DNA of 64,000 nucleotides from contig NZ_CP121671.1 in assembly GCF_029714185.1 (NCBI RefSeq), positions 3,720,001 through 3,784,000 of the forward strand. Direction: 5' to 3'. The position numbers and the translations under genes are program-made. The notes under the pieces are model-generated. The model worked only from the letters and a program-made list of their open reading frames with translations. It was not told the origin of the DNA and ran no database searches. The first letter of the stretch is position 1; each line of letters begins with the position of its first letter. Positions 44,849-53,361 of the stretch are shown in pieces. The stretch is from Halobacillus naozhouensis (lineage in GTDB: Bacteria > Bacillota > Bacilli > Bacillales > Halobacillaceae).

Positions 44849-45577
44849 CTATTCCGTTTTGACAAATTGGTAGATCAAAACAACAGGGGTCCCGTCACCG
44901 GGTAGTACATCGGGATTTCCGTGAAACTTTGCCTTTCCGTCCTTAAACGTTCCCACAGGATGGGATGCGTTACTTGTAATGCCGACTGGACAACTATCGA
45001 AGCACATAAAACATCCAGTCATATGTTCTTTCGCTGCTTCATAGTTGCCTCCAAAATGATAAACGATTTTCTTTCCAGTGGAATCCATCATTACTTCGTG
45101 AATGTCATATGTCTTATCCGCACCATCCCATGTGATCTTAACTTCTACCTTATCCCCTTTGATAAACTCCCCATCACTGGTTTTATTAAATGCCTTATCT
45201 TTGTCTCCCCCCTTTTCTAAGGCGGGATCTCCTCCGATTTTTCTTAAAGAATGATAAAAAGCCAGCGGACTGGCATAGGCCTTAAAGACTGATTTGTCAC
45301 CGTTTGAGCCTTCTACCCAGTTCAAGCCGTGCCGGGTCGGCTTCTTCAGGTATTTCCCGTTTACCGTTGCATAAACCTTAACCAAGCGGTCCTCTTTATT
45401 TATATAGATCGAATGGTCTTTTCCAAGGTCATCTGCACTTGATGCATAAAACTGATCAAAATCCCCCGCATTTACAGGTGAAGTTGTCCCGGACTGACCA
45501 CACCCCCCCAATATTCCTAACAGCATAAAAACCAATATAGAAAGACTAAAATATTTCTTTCCCATAATCCAGTCCAT
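44849..45577 (-). CDS. Lipoprotein of unknown function with a CxxCxxxC cluster
   Basis: A 242-residue exported lipoprotein: MDWIMGKKYFSLSILVFMLL then a lipobox ending LGGC. The mature part is a soluble beta-rich domain, and near the C terminus it has HMTGCFMCFDSCPVG followed by NASHPVGTFKDGKAKFHG. Three Cys and several His in this stretch could bind a metal or a haem, though no CxxCH is present. AAAGGGGG precedes the ATG at 45577. I do not recognise the family. Co-located with the VTT-domain gene. Confidence 0.6.
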   Translation of the reverse strand: MDWIMGKKYFSLSILVFMLLGILGGCGQSGTTSPVNAGDFDQFYASSADDLGKDHSIYINKEDRLVKVYATVNGKYLKKPTRHGLNWVEGSNGDKSVFKAYASPLAFYHSLRKIGGDPALEKGGDKDKAFNKTSDGEFIKGDKVEVKITWDGADKTYDIHEVMMDSTGKKIVYHFGGNYEAAKEHMTGCFMCFDSCPVGITSNASHPVGTFKDGKAKFHGNPDVLPGDGTPVVLIYQFVKTE

Positions 45578-45733
45578 GGTTCCCCCTTTCCGCCCAACAT
45601 AGGCAAATTATCCTTTATAACCAAAACATACACGAAAAATAAGATTTTTGTTCCTGCCTTTCCCCAAGCTTCAAAAATGCCCCTTTTGAACAAATGGTTA
45701 CTAAATCGATCGTTTTACCGCACACATTCCTCG

Positions 45734-46951
45734 TCACACTATGCTATCTCTTTGACCGTTCGAGTTCTCCAGTTGTTGTAAAGATAGAATCAGTTCGTTA
45801 AGATTTTGAACGTGATTTCTTTTTAAAACAAGATGTTGTCCTATGAATAAAGCAAAAGTTTCAACAGTAGCGCGTGTTTCGTCGTTTTCTATCCTTTCAA
45901 GATCTTCAGCACAGGAAGTCCCGATCACACGGCGCATAAGTTCACAGCCTGCAAAGCCGAGTGAATCATGGAGTAAAGTGGATAGGAACCTGTTAGGATT
46001 AGTAAGCATCAAAGTATCATTTCCTGGTTGTTCCGATAGCTGTCTAAACGCACCTTCAAATTCATCCCAAACCGCCTGAATCAAATCTAGCAAATAATTT
46101 TTGTAAGCCATGTGTTTGTCTTTCCCGATACAAACATAAGCCATCAGTACGTTTGCGATAAATACTCCAATATCAAATCCCATCGGCCCGTAGGAAGCGA
46201 ACTCAGCATTAATAACCTTTGTGTCATTGTCGGTAACCATGATGTTTCCTATGTGCAGATTCCCGTGGATTAAAGCTTGTTTGTTTGACGTAAATTGATG
46301 TTTGATTTTCTCGATCTCCGCTTTCAACTCATCGTTGTAATAGATTTCAGACAAGGATGCTTTGATTAACGGATCGAAACAATCTGCCTGGTGCTCTGTA
46401 AATGGATAAGTAAAGTTAATTTCCTCTGAAATACGGCGCATAGCCTCATTTTGAAATTGTGTTTTGAACCTTTGCCGTTCTTCGGAAGCAGCACCAAAGT
46501 CAGACGTCAAAAATAAGGTCCGGGCAAGAAATGTCCCTATATGTTTTGGCAAATAATGGTAACAATTTTGAACATTGAAACCTTTCTTAAGAATATGATA
46601 GGTTGACAAATCTTCCATGATGATAAGTGAAAGTTTTTTATCAAAATGATAGACGTTGGGAACTAAATCCCCGCAGAGTTCGTTTTGAATGGATAATGTT
46701 TCATATTCGACACGAATCCAGTCATAATTGAGCGGCCAAGAAGGCCCCCATGTGCGCGTAAAGGGGAGCGCTTGCTTGAGAATCACACTATTATTCTTAT
46801 TTTCACGTTCTTGTACACGGAAGAATAAATTCAAATCCCCACCCCCGACTTCCCTGCAAGTCAACTCTGCCTGTTTTGGAAATAACCCCGGAATTGTTTT
46901 CACGTATTCAACGACTTCCATTGTTGTTAATTTTCGATAATCCTCCATCAT
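45734..46951 (-). CDS. Methylthioribose-kinase-like protein with altered catalytic residues
   Basis: A 405-residue protein of the aminoglycoside-phosphotransferase fold, closest by eye to 5-methylthioribose kinase (MtnK). The Gly loop is REVGGGDLNLFFRV. In MtnK the catalytic loop is HGDLHTG and the metal site IDPEFAFYGP; here they read HGNLHIGNIMV (about residue 227) and INAEFASYGPMGFDIG (about residue 245), so both key Asp residues are Asn. It may be a pseudokinase or have a changed activity. No other methionine-salvage genes are near. AGGGGGGG precedes the tandem ATG start. Confidence 0.7.
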   Translation of the reverse strand: MMEDYRKLTTMEVVEYVKTIPGLFPKQAELTCREVGGGDLNLFFRVQERENKNNSVILKQALPFTRTWGPSWPLNYDWIRVEYETLSIQNELCGDLVPNVYHFDKKLSLIIMEDLSTYHILKKGFNVQNCYHYLPKHIGTFLARTLFLTSDFGAASEERQRFKTQFQNEAMRRISEEINFTYPFTEHQADCFDPLIKASLSEIYYNDELKAEIEKIKHQFTSNKQALIHGNLHIGNIMVTDNDTKVINAEFASYGPMGFDIGVFIANVLMAYVCIGKDKHMAYKNYLLDLIQAVWDEFEGAFRQLSEQPGNDTLMLTNPNRFLSTLLHDSLGFAGCELMRRVIGTSCAEDLERIENDETRATVETFALFIGQHLVLKRNHVQNLNELILSLQQLENSNGQRDSIV

Positions 46952-47105
46952 AACCCCCCTGCTCTTCCCTATAACTATTCAAGCAAATTCTCTTCTTCTA
47001 TTCATTTAAATAGCGATTGGTTTTTATTCTAATAGGTCTTTTTAATTATCCAGATCTAGATTTATTTAATTTTTCTCCTTTTCAGCTATTGTCTTTGTTG
47101 ATGGA

Positions 47106-48431
47106 TTATTTAAACAAAAGACTTTCAAAAAACAAAACGAGGACTAGGACAATGAAAAATAAAAGGAGCAAACCGGCAAATATAACGTCAAAAGTTGAAG
47201 AGAATATCATCGAAGCCATTACCCCCATAACAGGATAGTAAGTGGTTGTGAAAAAAAGATAAATCAGGCCGAAGACCAAAAGAGCAGCCAGTGTAGAAAA
47301 AATCACTTTCAACCATATACTCGACATCAGATCACCAACGAGTTTATCACGGGAGTAGCGCCAGATGAACTTCCGGTCCATAATGGTTTTGATCAACCAT
47401 ATAAGTTTCCCGTGAAATGCACACCCCTTATATAACATTAGTCCTTCTCTGTTTCCGGAGGCAAGAATGGATAAAAAAGAAAAATGCGGTTTATAAAGGC
47501 GCTTCGGTTTTTTGTTAAAAAAACGATTTAAATTCCTCCATAAAATAGGGGCTTGTCTCACCGGATACACCCCCGCTTTGGCAAGCGGTGGTTCTTCTGC
47601 AATTTTGATACAGTCCCCTGCTCCGAAGATGGAAGGATATAATTTGGTTTGTAACGTATTTTCTACAAGCAAATAACCATGAGCAACAGGCAGAGAAGAC
47701 TCGGCAAATAATCGTGGAGGCCTCGGTCCTGTCAACCACAACAACGCATCAAAGCGAATTTCCTGATTCGATTGTGCCAAGATAAGCCGGTTTTTCATCA
47801 ACTCACGTGCACGATAATGAAGATAAAGCTTAACTCCCTTTTTTATGAGAAGTTCCTTTACTCGTTGAGACACATATGGGGCTCCCTTGTCCATTAATTC
47901 TGTAGAGCTCACAAGTGATAATGGTTTTTTTCCGTTCTTATGCCGCCAGGATTGTAATGACAATGCCAGTTCTGTACCTGCCACTCCACCACCAACAATT
48001 ACGAGGTTCTCGGCTTCTCGGACCTTTTCCAGAAGAACCGGAAAACGGTAATTCGGCTTAAGCGTCTCGGCATATTCCAAAACCCCCGGTGTCTCGAGAC
48101 CAGACGTCAACGAACCGATATCAAAAGACACGGCATCATAATCAATCGATTCCCCATTGCCGGTTAGCACCTTTTTGTTATCTGGATCGATCGACACCGC
48201 CTTGTCCTTTTTCCATTGAATACCAGCTTTTTCTACCAACTGACCGACATAAATCCGAATTTGGTCGATAGAATAGATACCTTCCACACAACCGGAAAGC
48301 ATCCCAGAATAGTATTGGTATTCGTTTGGAGACAGCAACGTCACCTGAACACCCGGTATAGCATGTTTTTGTAGCTTTTTTAAAATATATAAATGGGCAT
48401 GGCCCGCACCTACCAGCAACAGATGTTTCAA
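47106..48431 (-). CDS. Membrane-anchored FAD/NAD(P) oxidoreductase (NDH-2-like, SelD N-terminal-domain-like)
   Basis: A 441-residue flavoprotein. It opens with the FAD-binding LLLVGAGHAHLYILKKL, has the NAD(P) loop NLVIVGGGVAGTELALSL, and the second FAD motif YPSIFGAGDCIKI. The GAGHAHLY start is typical of the oxidoreductases related to the N-terminal part of some SelD fusions, distantly like type II NADH dehydrogenase. After residue 375 come two helices absent in soluble relatives, so it is membrane bound. It may pass electrons from NAD(P)H to quinone or another acceptor. It lies on the same strand as, and downstream of, the encapsulin/oxidase cluster. Confidence 0.72.
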   Translation of the reverse strand: MKHLLLVGAGHAHLYILKKLQKHAIPGVQVTLLSPNEYQYYSGMLSGCVEGIYSIDQIRIYVGQLVEKAGIQWKKDKAVSIDPDNKKVLTGNGESIDYDAVSFDIGSLTSGLETPGVLEYAETLKPNYRFPVLLEKVREAENLVIVGGGVAGTELALSLQSWRHKNGKKPLSLVSSTELMDKGAPYVSQRVKELLIKKGVKLYLHYRARELMKNRLILAQSNQEIRFDALLWLTGPRPPRLFAESSLPVAHGYLLVENTLQTKLYPSIFGAGDCIKIAEEPPLAKAGVYPVRQAPILWRNLNRFFNKKPKRLYKPHFSFLSILASGNREGLMLYKGCAFHGKLIWLIKTIMDRKFIWRYSRDKLVGDLMSSIWLKVIFSTLAALLVFGLIYLFFTTTYYPVMGVMASMIFSSTFDVIFAGLLLLFFIVLVLVLFFESLLFK

Positions 48432-48585
48432 GGGATACGCTCCTTTCTAGTGAGGAAGGAGAAAATATGGAGATTAGCAGCTATACGGAGATATTGAAAC
48501 CTAATTTTTCCTTGCTATTAATATATGAACCAACTATTAAATTATGAACTAGATCTCAATTATGTCGGATCGATGATTCAAAGAT

Positions 48586-48696
48586 TCATTTGCGATTAAG
48601 CATGGATAAAAAATAGGTACGAAGGTATGACGACAAAGCAAGACCAACCACTAAAAAAATAACATGGGCAATAACATTCACAAAAAAATCAAACAT
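48586..48696 (-). CDS. 36-residue single-helix membrane micro-protein
   Basis: MFDFFVNVIAHVIFLVVGLA is followed by LSSYLRTYFLSMLNRK. An AAGGAGGGGG ribosome site lies close before ATG 48696, which is why I trust it. It is one hydrophobic helix with a basic end, 29 bp downstream of the 86-residue membrane protein gene. Function unknown. Confidence 0.55.
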   Translation of the reverse strand: MFDFFVNVIAHVIFLVVGLALSSYLRTYFLSMLNRK

Positions 48697-48725
48697 CAAT
48701 CCCCCTCCTTTCTCTTTGTTACGAA

Positions 48726-48986
48726 TTATCTGTCTTCAAACTCGCGAGGAATATCTCTTTCCAGCAAGGCATTCACACGTGTAAACCCATAGATAAAGGC
48801 GGAAACAAAAAAAATAAATAACGATGTGAACAGGATGGCAACGATTATCCCGAAAATACCACCGCTCACCCCCTGTATGTTAATAGGCGTACCATCAAAG
48901 TAAGCAATGACAAGTAATTCTGCAAAACCAAAAACTGCTATGCCAATTAACGAATTCCTTATCCATCTCCACCACCTGTTTTTCAT
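48726..48986 (-). CDS. Small two-helix membrane protein of the cluster's paralogous family
   Basis: An 86-residue protein, MKNRWWRWIRNSLIGIAVFGFAELLVIAYF as first helix, a short loop TPINIQGVSGG, a second helix IIVAILFTSLFIFFVSAFIYGF, and a charged end. The pattern (helix with a Gly-Leu/Phe-x-Glu centre, Gly-rich loop, second helix) recurs in the neighbours at 53727–54104, 54194–54454 and 48992–50137. ATG 48986 follows GAGGGGTG by six bases; that site spans the stop of the upstream gene. Confidence 0.68.
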   Translation of the reverse strand: MKNRWWRWIRNSLIGIAVFGFAELLVIAYFDGTPINIQGVSGGIFGIIVAILFTSLFIFFVSAFIYGFTRVNALLERDIPREFEDR

Positions 48987-48991
48987 CTCGG

Positions 48992-50137
48992 TCACCCCTC
49001 ATGCTTAGGTATTTGAGAATAATGGTTGCGCTGACGCTGACGGGCCCTTGATCTCTGGAAATAGGCGACAACGAGACCTGTCAAACCGACTAGTAAAGCA
49101 ATAAGAAACAAAACAATCAACCCTGCAAATGCATAAAAAAAGAAGGCACCAAGACCGGGAGATGAGGATGGATTTAATTTCGTAAATATATAACCCGGCA
49201 ACTCTGAACTACTGCTTCCCCCTGATGGATTAACACTTTCCCCTGATGAACTACCGCTTTCATTGGAAAAACCAGCTTGACCGCCAGATTGATTGGTATT
49301 CGGGCTAACCATACTAATCATATTATTCCTACGGGTCATACCCATCATCATTCCCATGCCGCCCATACCAGCCATGCTCGAGCCTCCACTTCCTCCCGAG
49401 CCGCCCATACCGGCCATGCCTGAGCCTCCGCTTCCTCCCGAGCCGCCCATACCGGCCATGCCTGAGCCTCCGCTTCCTCCCGAGCCGCCCATACCAGCCA
49501 TGCTCGAGCCTCCACTTCCTCCCGAGCCACTCGTACCGGCCATGCCTGAGCCTCCGTTTCCTCCCGAGCCACTCGTACCGGCCATGCCTGAGCCTCCGTT
49601 TCCTCCCGAGCCACTCGTACCGGCCATGCCTGAGCCTTCGTTTCCTCCCGAGCCACTCGTACCAGCCATGCCTGAGCCTTCGCTTTCTCCCGAGCCACTC
49701 GTACCGGCCATGCCTGAGCCTCCGTTTCCTCCCGAGCCACTCGTACCGGCCATGCCTGAGCCTTCGTTTCCTCCCGAGCCACTCGTACCAGCCATGCCTG
49801 AGCCTTCGCTTTCTCCCGAGCCACTCGTACCGGCCATGCCTGAGCCTCCGTTTCCTCCCGAGCCACTCGTACCAGCCATGCCTGAGCCTTCGTTTCCTCC
49901 CGAGCCACTTGTACCGGCCATGCCTGAGCCTCCGTTTCCTCCCGAGCCGCTAGGGTTTGCTGCACCTCCTTCCGATATTCCACTACCGTTGCTATTTGAA
50001 GTTACCGTCTGAGACCCGCCCGGAACGTTCTGAGCAAGTTCGTTTGGAAATAAGAAAGGAATTAAGACGACTAACAAGCCTAATATAAAAATACCCGCTA
50101 GAGTGTAAACAGAAAGTTTAAGCCATGGGCTTTTCAT
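48992..50137 (-). CDS. Two-helix membrane protein with a giant Gly/Ser/Met tandem-repeat loop
   Basis: A 381-residue protein. The first helix is LSVYTLAGIFILGLLVVLIPF. Then comes a low-complexity region of about 270 residues containing 14 copies of a 12-residue unit GGSGMAGTSGSG with Glu/Asn variants, ending in the Met-rich MGMMMGMTRRNNMISMV and a Ser/Gly stretch. The second helix is FFFYAFAGLIVLFLIALLVG, then LTGLVVAYFQRSRARQRQ. The two helices match those of the protein at 53727–54104, so this is a paralogue with an expanded loop that should face outward. GGGGGG precedes ATG 50137. Function unknown. Confidence 0.72.
   Translation of the reverse strand: MKSPWLKLSVYTLAGIFILGLLVVLIPFLFPNELAQNVPGGSQTVTSNSNGSGISEGGAANPSGSGGNGGSGMAGTSGSGGNEGSGMAGTSGSGGNGGSGMAGTSGSGESEGSGMAGTSGSGGNEGSGMAGTSGSGGNGGSGMAGTSGSGESEGSGMAGTSGSGGNEGSGMAGTSGSGGNGGSGMAGTSGSGGNGGSGMAGTSGSGGSGGSSMAGMGGSGGSGGSGMAGMGGSGGSGGSGMAGMGGSGGSGGSSMAGMGGMGMMMGMTRRNNMISMVSPNTNQSGGQAGFSNESGSSSGESVNPSGGSSSSELPGYIFTKLNPSSSPGLGAFFFYAFAGLIVLFLIALLVGLTGLVVAYFQRSRARQRQRNHYSQIPKHEG
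49368..49940 (-). repeat. 36-bp coding tandem repeats (14 copies), with 108-bp higher-order period
   Basis: The unit encodes GGSGMAGTSGSG. Copies 3–9 show a three-unit super-repeat (NGG, SEG, NEG variants in order), which implies recent block duplication. Four degenerate copies nearest the second helix read MAGMGGSGGSGG. Each unit contributes one Met. Confidence 0.85.
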
Positions 50138-50283
50138 TTTATCCCCCCCGGAATCTCTGAACTCTTGGTTACCCTTCCTATAGTTACATATTTTCATCTT
50201 CCAAATACTTATTGGGACAAACTAACCTGTGAAACTATCCCGGAATCATTCATTTATCTTCTCCCTGTAAACATCTTATTCAT

Positions 50284-50310
50284 AAGAGAAAGGTTCATGA
50301 CCTTTCTCTT
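50284..50310 (-). terminator. Hairpin downstream of the multicopper oxidase gene
   Basis: AAGAGAAAGGT and ACCTTTCTCTT form an 11-base stem with a five-base loop. There is no T run, so it may be an attenuator or an mRNA-stabilising element between the oxidase and the repeat-protein gene. Confidence 0.5.
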
Positions 50311-50319
50311 GTTCGACAT

Positions 50320-52176
50320 TTATTCAGACGTTCTAGATTCGACGTATGAGAAGTAGGTAATTAGACCGTCATCCGCATGGTGATCCTGATGGCAATGGAA
50401 GAGCCAATCCCCTGGATTATCAGCCTCAAAGGCGATGGAGATACGTTGCATCGGTTTGACATTGATCACATCCTTGGAAAGCCAAGGTTCCGCTATGGAT
50501 TGACCATTGATAGCGACGACACGGAAATGATGTCCATGTAAGTGCATGGGGTGACTCTCAGGTGATCGATTGAACAAATTAATCTTGATCGTTTCCCCGA
50601 GACGGACCTTGTATGGTTCCACTTTCTTGTAATTCTCGAGGGAACTCCATATTACGCCATTAATTCCCCAGGCCATCCCTCCCGGACCCATGGTCATGCC
50701 TAGGTCCATATTGTAGACATGGTCATACTCCGTTGTATCCGGTCCGGGAATACCGGCTGTGATTCCTTGATACCTGGGAGCATTGTCCGGTGGATCCGCA
50801 AGTTGTAAGGACTCAGGGCGTTTATTATCATCCAAGGTACCTGAAGGCGATAGTGACACTTTTGCACGCATACCGAATTCGCTGTGACCAGGATCTATAT
50901 CGAACATGTTATATTCCCCCGGTTTGGTTCCGATTAAATAAACACTAACGCGCTCAAATGGGGAGATTACGGCATAATCAACGGGCTGAGCAGCAGGCAG
51001 CGGAGATCCGCCCATATGGGTTACGTACATTTTCATTCCTTCTACCTTGATGCGATGGGTCTGAAATCCGTAATTTAACAATCGCAACCGAACCCATTCA
51101 TTTGCCTTTGCCTCAAATACATGTTTCGGGTCCCGCTTCCAGTTGACGGTAAAGACATTATAAACATCTAAGGTACCAAGAAGGGCATTTGGCATCATCT
51201 TCTGCATCATGCTCTGATCCATCCGATTGCCATCCGTTGCTGGCGGGGGATCACCCTCACCAGAAATCTCCATTTCATCCAAACCTACGATCCATTCGGT
51301 ATCTGCTTTCGGGTATGCGGTGGGTTCCACAGATTCGATGATAAATGGACCCACCAACCCCTTATTTACTTGGAGTGTTCCACCATGGGCGTGATAGATG
51401 TACGTCCCTGCAGGCTTCGCGGTAAACTCATAAACGAATTGTTCCCCAAAATTCACAGGAGGCTGTGTAACGTACGGCACTCCATCCATGCTATTTCGCT
51501 TTGGAATGCCATGCCAATGTATGGATGTTCCAATGCCTGGTATTTGGTTACGCAATGTAATACGTACCTGTTCGCCTTCTTTGACACGAATCACCGGGCC
51601 AGGAACCGTTCCGTTATAAGTCCATCCATCTATGGCTAGCTGTTCGTCAATTTGTACCTTCTCTGGATAAGCAGTGAGCGTAAATTGACGAACACCCCCT
51701 CGTTCGGTACTTTCTGCTTCGGGCTGTGATGGGGAGGGTAATTCATTGGTTTCAGCTGTCGAATCAGGTGAAGCTGGGGCTTCCCTCGATTCTTCTTGTT
51801 TTTGTAAAGGCGCTTGGCGTGATTTTGATGTGTTTGGTTCCGTTGGTCCTTCGTTTTTTTTTGTCGGCTTATTGCGTTGGGTTGGTTCTTGGGGAACCCC
51901 GGATTCCAATGATGGTTTCTTTTGTTCTTTGGGTTGTTGCTGTGATGATGTCTTTTTTGATGGAGGAGTGGAAGGTTGTGCAGAAGTGGGGACCTCCTGA
52001 GTGTTATTAGGCCTAACCGAATTTACTTTCGTGAGTGCCCATGACAACAGCAGTACGGCCGCGATTATAAATAGAATCAGAAAAGCCATTTTTGTGTAGA
52101 AAATCCACTTTCGGATGGTTCGATAGATATTTTCGACCTTAGTTCTGGCAGACTCTTTCCATTTTTTAAACATCAT
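50320..52176 (-). CDS. Membrane-tethered multicopper oxidase with a long disordered stalk
   Basis: A 618-residue protein. One N-terminal helix (MAFLILFIIAAVLLLSWAL, about residues 30–48) is followed by about 110 residues rich in Pro, Ser, Gln, Lys and Glu, a stalk that should hold the enzyme off the membrane. Three cupredoxin domains then carry the copper sites: HWHGIPKRNSMDG (about 217), YHAHGG (about 260), HPMHLHGHHFRVV (about 543) and HCHQDHHADDGL (about 593). The type 1 axial residue is Leu, which usually means a high redox potential. A Met-rich insertion MDQSMMQKMMP lies in the second domain region. Substrate could be Cu(I), Mn(II), Fe(II) or phenolics. The gene lies about 280 bp downstream of the encapsulin gene. 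Confidence 0.88.
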   Translation of the reverse strand: MMFKKWKESARTKVENIYRTIRKWIFYTKMAFLILFIIAAVLLLSWALTKVNSVRPNNTQEVPTSAQPSTPPSKKTSSQQQPKEQKKPSLESGVPQEPTQRNKPTKKNEGPTEPNTSKSRQAPLQKQEESREAPASPDSTAETNELPSPSQPEAESTERGGVRQFTLTAYPEKVQIDEQLAIDGWTYNGTVPGPVIRVKEGEQVRITLRNQIPGIGTSIHWHGIPKRNSMDGVPYVTQPPVNFGEQFVYEFTAKPAGTYIYHAHGGTLQVNKGLVGPFIIESVEPTAYPKADTEWIVGLDEMEISGEGDPPPATDGNRMDQSMMQKMMPNALLGTLDVYNVFTVNWKRDPKHVFEAKANEWVRLRLLNYGFQTHRIKVEGMKMYVTHMGGSPLPAAQPVDYAVISPFERVSVYLIGTKPGEYNMFDIDPGHSEFGMRAKVSLSPSGTLDDNKRPESLQLADPPDNAPRYQGITAGIPGPDTTEYDHVYNMDLGMTMGPGGMAWGINGVIWSSLENYKKVEPYKVRLGETIKINLFNRSPESHPMHLHGHHFRVVAINGQSIAEPWLSKDVINVKPMQRISIAFEADNPGDWLFHCHQDHHADDGLITYFSYVESRTSE

Positions 52177-52455
52177 TCACCTCTTCACCCTAAAGAGTTG
52201 ATAGTTTTGGCTAAATGCCTCAAAAAAAATGCGGGGATGACAGAAGGAGTTGGATCAGATAGAACCGCCATAACCATCTTTATTTTTTCGCCCTGAGTAA
52301 ATGAACTTTGTCCATGACCTCAAGGGCGACTATGCGAGGATAAGCCCTCACCTTTGGCGGTAGGTATGATCATGTGGGGTACTAATCACGGAATAATGAG
52401 GAAATATTTATCTACCTATACCGAAGTATAATGGAACAATCAAAGGTTAAGAGAA
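52177..52455 (-). other. Intergenic region between encapsulin and multicopper oxidase genes
   Basis: About 280 bp without a convincing gene. On the minus strand AGGGC...GCCCT arms around 52322–52351 could form a stem followed by a purine-rich leader and A/T stretch. A separate promoter for the oxidase may lie here, but no clean -35/-10 pair is visible. Confidence 0.35.
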
Positions 52456-53361
52456 TTAGAACTTCCCTCCGGCATTTGACTCATTCCCTTCCTCTTGGTT
52501 GTTGCCATTTTCGAGTGTACAGATTGCCGAAGGACGCTTTATCCTTGGAACGAGACATTCCATTACTCGGAAATAACTGTTCATGGTCTCATCATTTAAG
52601 AAAGAGATAGATACATCCTGACCAATGGCTATATCGACATTTTGCTCACCAGTTGCCACGATAACCCCGCACCCATTTCGGATTTGGGATGATTGATATA
52701 TTCCATCTTCAAACAAGTTCCGAACATGCTCAATCTCCAGCACCTTTGAATTGCCGTGCACCTGGTGCAACCGGGCATAAGCGTCAGGCGACAAGGCCAT
52801 GGCAAAAGGCCCCGTGTGCCCGTTTTTGATCAAGCGATTCCGAGCATCTACGATATTTTGAAACGCCATACCTTCTTGACGAGACCAATCGCTGCACTTC
52901 AAGGTTTCTCTGCCACTTACATTCATTAATCCGGGAATGTTCAGCGATTTCGCCCCATTAAATATCAGATCATCTTCCTTCAGTGCTACATCATTTGCCG
53001 CACTAGCCGCCGCGGAAAAGTCCAGCGGTTTGCCTGTTTCTCTCGCATGCTCGACATCCCGCCAATAGATAACAAAGTCTTTATATAATATTGGAATAAC
53101 CAGAGTATTACTCTGGCTCGGTTTTGCTACATCCATTTCGTCTCCATGCATGCTTATACTCGCAGGTTTCGGTTCAAGATAAACCGGATTGCTGATCGAT
53201 TGCGCCCCAGATCCAATAGGTCCATATATATCTAGAAATCTGCTCGCCACGATATGGTCTCGAACTGTTTCAGTGACGGTCTCCCGCAAATGACTCCACT
53301 GTCTCTGCGTTAATAACCCCCGCGGAGAACTACGCCCTGATTTTCTGCTCGCCACGTTCAT
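52456..53361 (-). CDS. Family 1 encapsulin shell protein
   Basis: A 301-residue HK97-fold encapsulin. It aligns by eye along its length with the Thermotoga maritima shell protein: LLTQRQWSHLRE (LTEKQW), RFLDIYGPIG (KFVDVEGPYG), FVIYWRDVEHARETGKPLDF (LDLWELDNLERGKP), EDDLIFNGAKSLNIPGLMN (EDEVIFRGCEKSGVKGLLS), NGHTGPFAMALSPDAYARL, and IAIGQDVSISF (LILGQDLSIGY). The Trp that binds flavin in T. maritima is kept. It has a basic N-terminal extension (MNVASRKSGRSSPRG), which would face the lumen, and an acidic Gly/Asn tail of about 18 residues. ATG 53361 overlaps the stop of a 40-residue gene (ATGA); a longer start at 53397 is less likely. No known cargo gene is adjacent. Confidence 0.92.
   Translation of the reverse strand: MNVASRKSGRSSPRGLLTQRQWSHLRETVTETVRDHIVASRFLDIYGPIGSGAQSISNPVYLEPKPASISMHGDEMDVAKPSQSNTLVIPILYKDFVIYWRDVEHARETGKPLDFSAAASAANDVALKEDDLIFNGAKSLNIPGLMNVSGRETLKCSDWSRQEGMAFQNIVDARNRLIKNGHTGPFAMALSPDAYARLHQVHGNSKVLEIEHVRNLFEDGIYQSSQIRNGCGVIVATGEQNVDIAIGQDVSISFLNDETMNSYFRVMECLVPRIKRPSAICTLENGNNQEEGNESNAGGKF

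Noticed and set aside
49368..49940. Possible CRISPR array
   Set aside because: The repeats are contiguous 36-bp coding units with no unique spacers, and they keep one reading frame.
49293..50012. Plus-strand frame encoding long Pro/Glu repeats (PPEPLVPAMPEP)
   Set aside because: It is the antisense image of the 36-bp coding repeats in the minus-strand membrane protein; no ribosome site, and the minus-strand frame has sensible helices at both ends.
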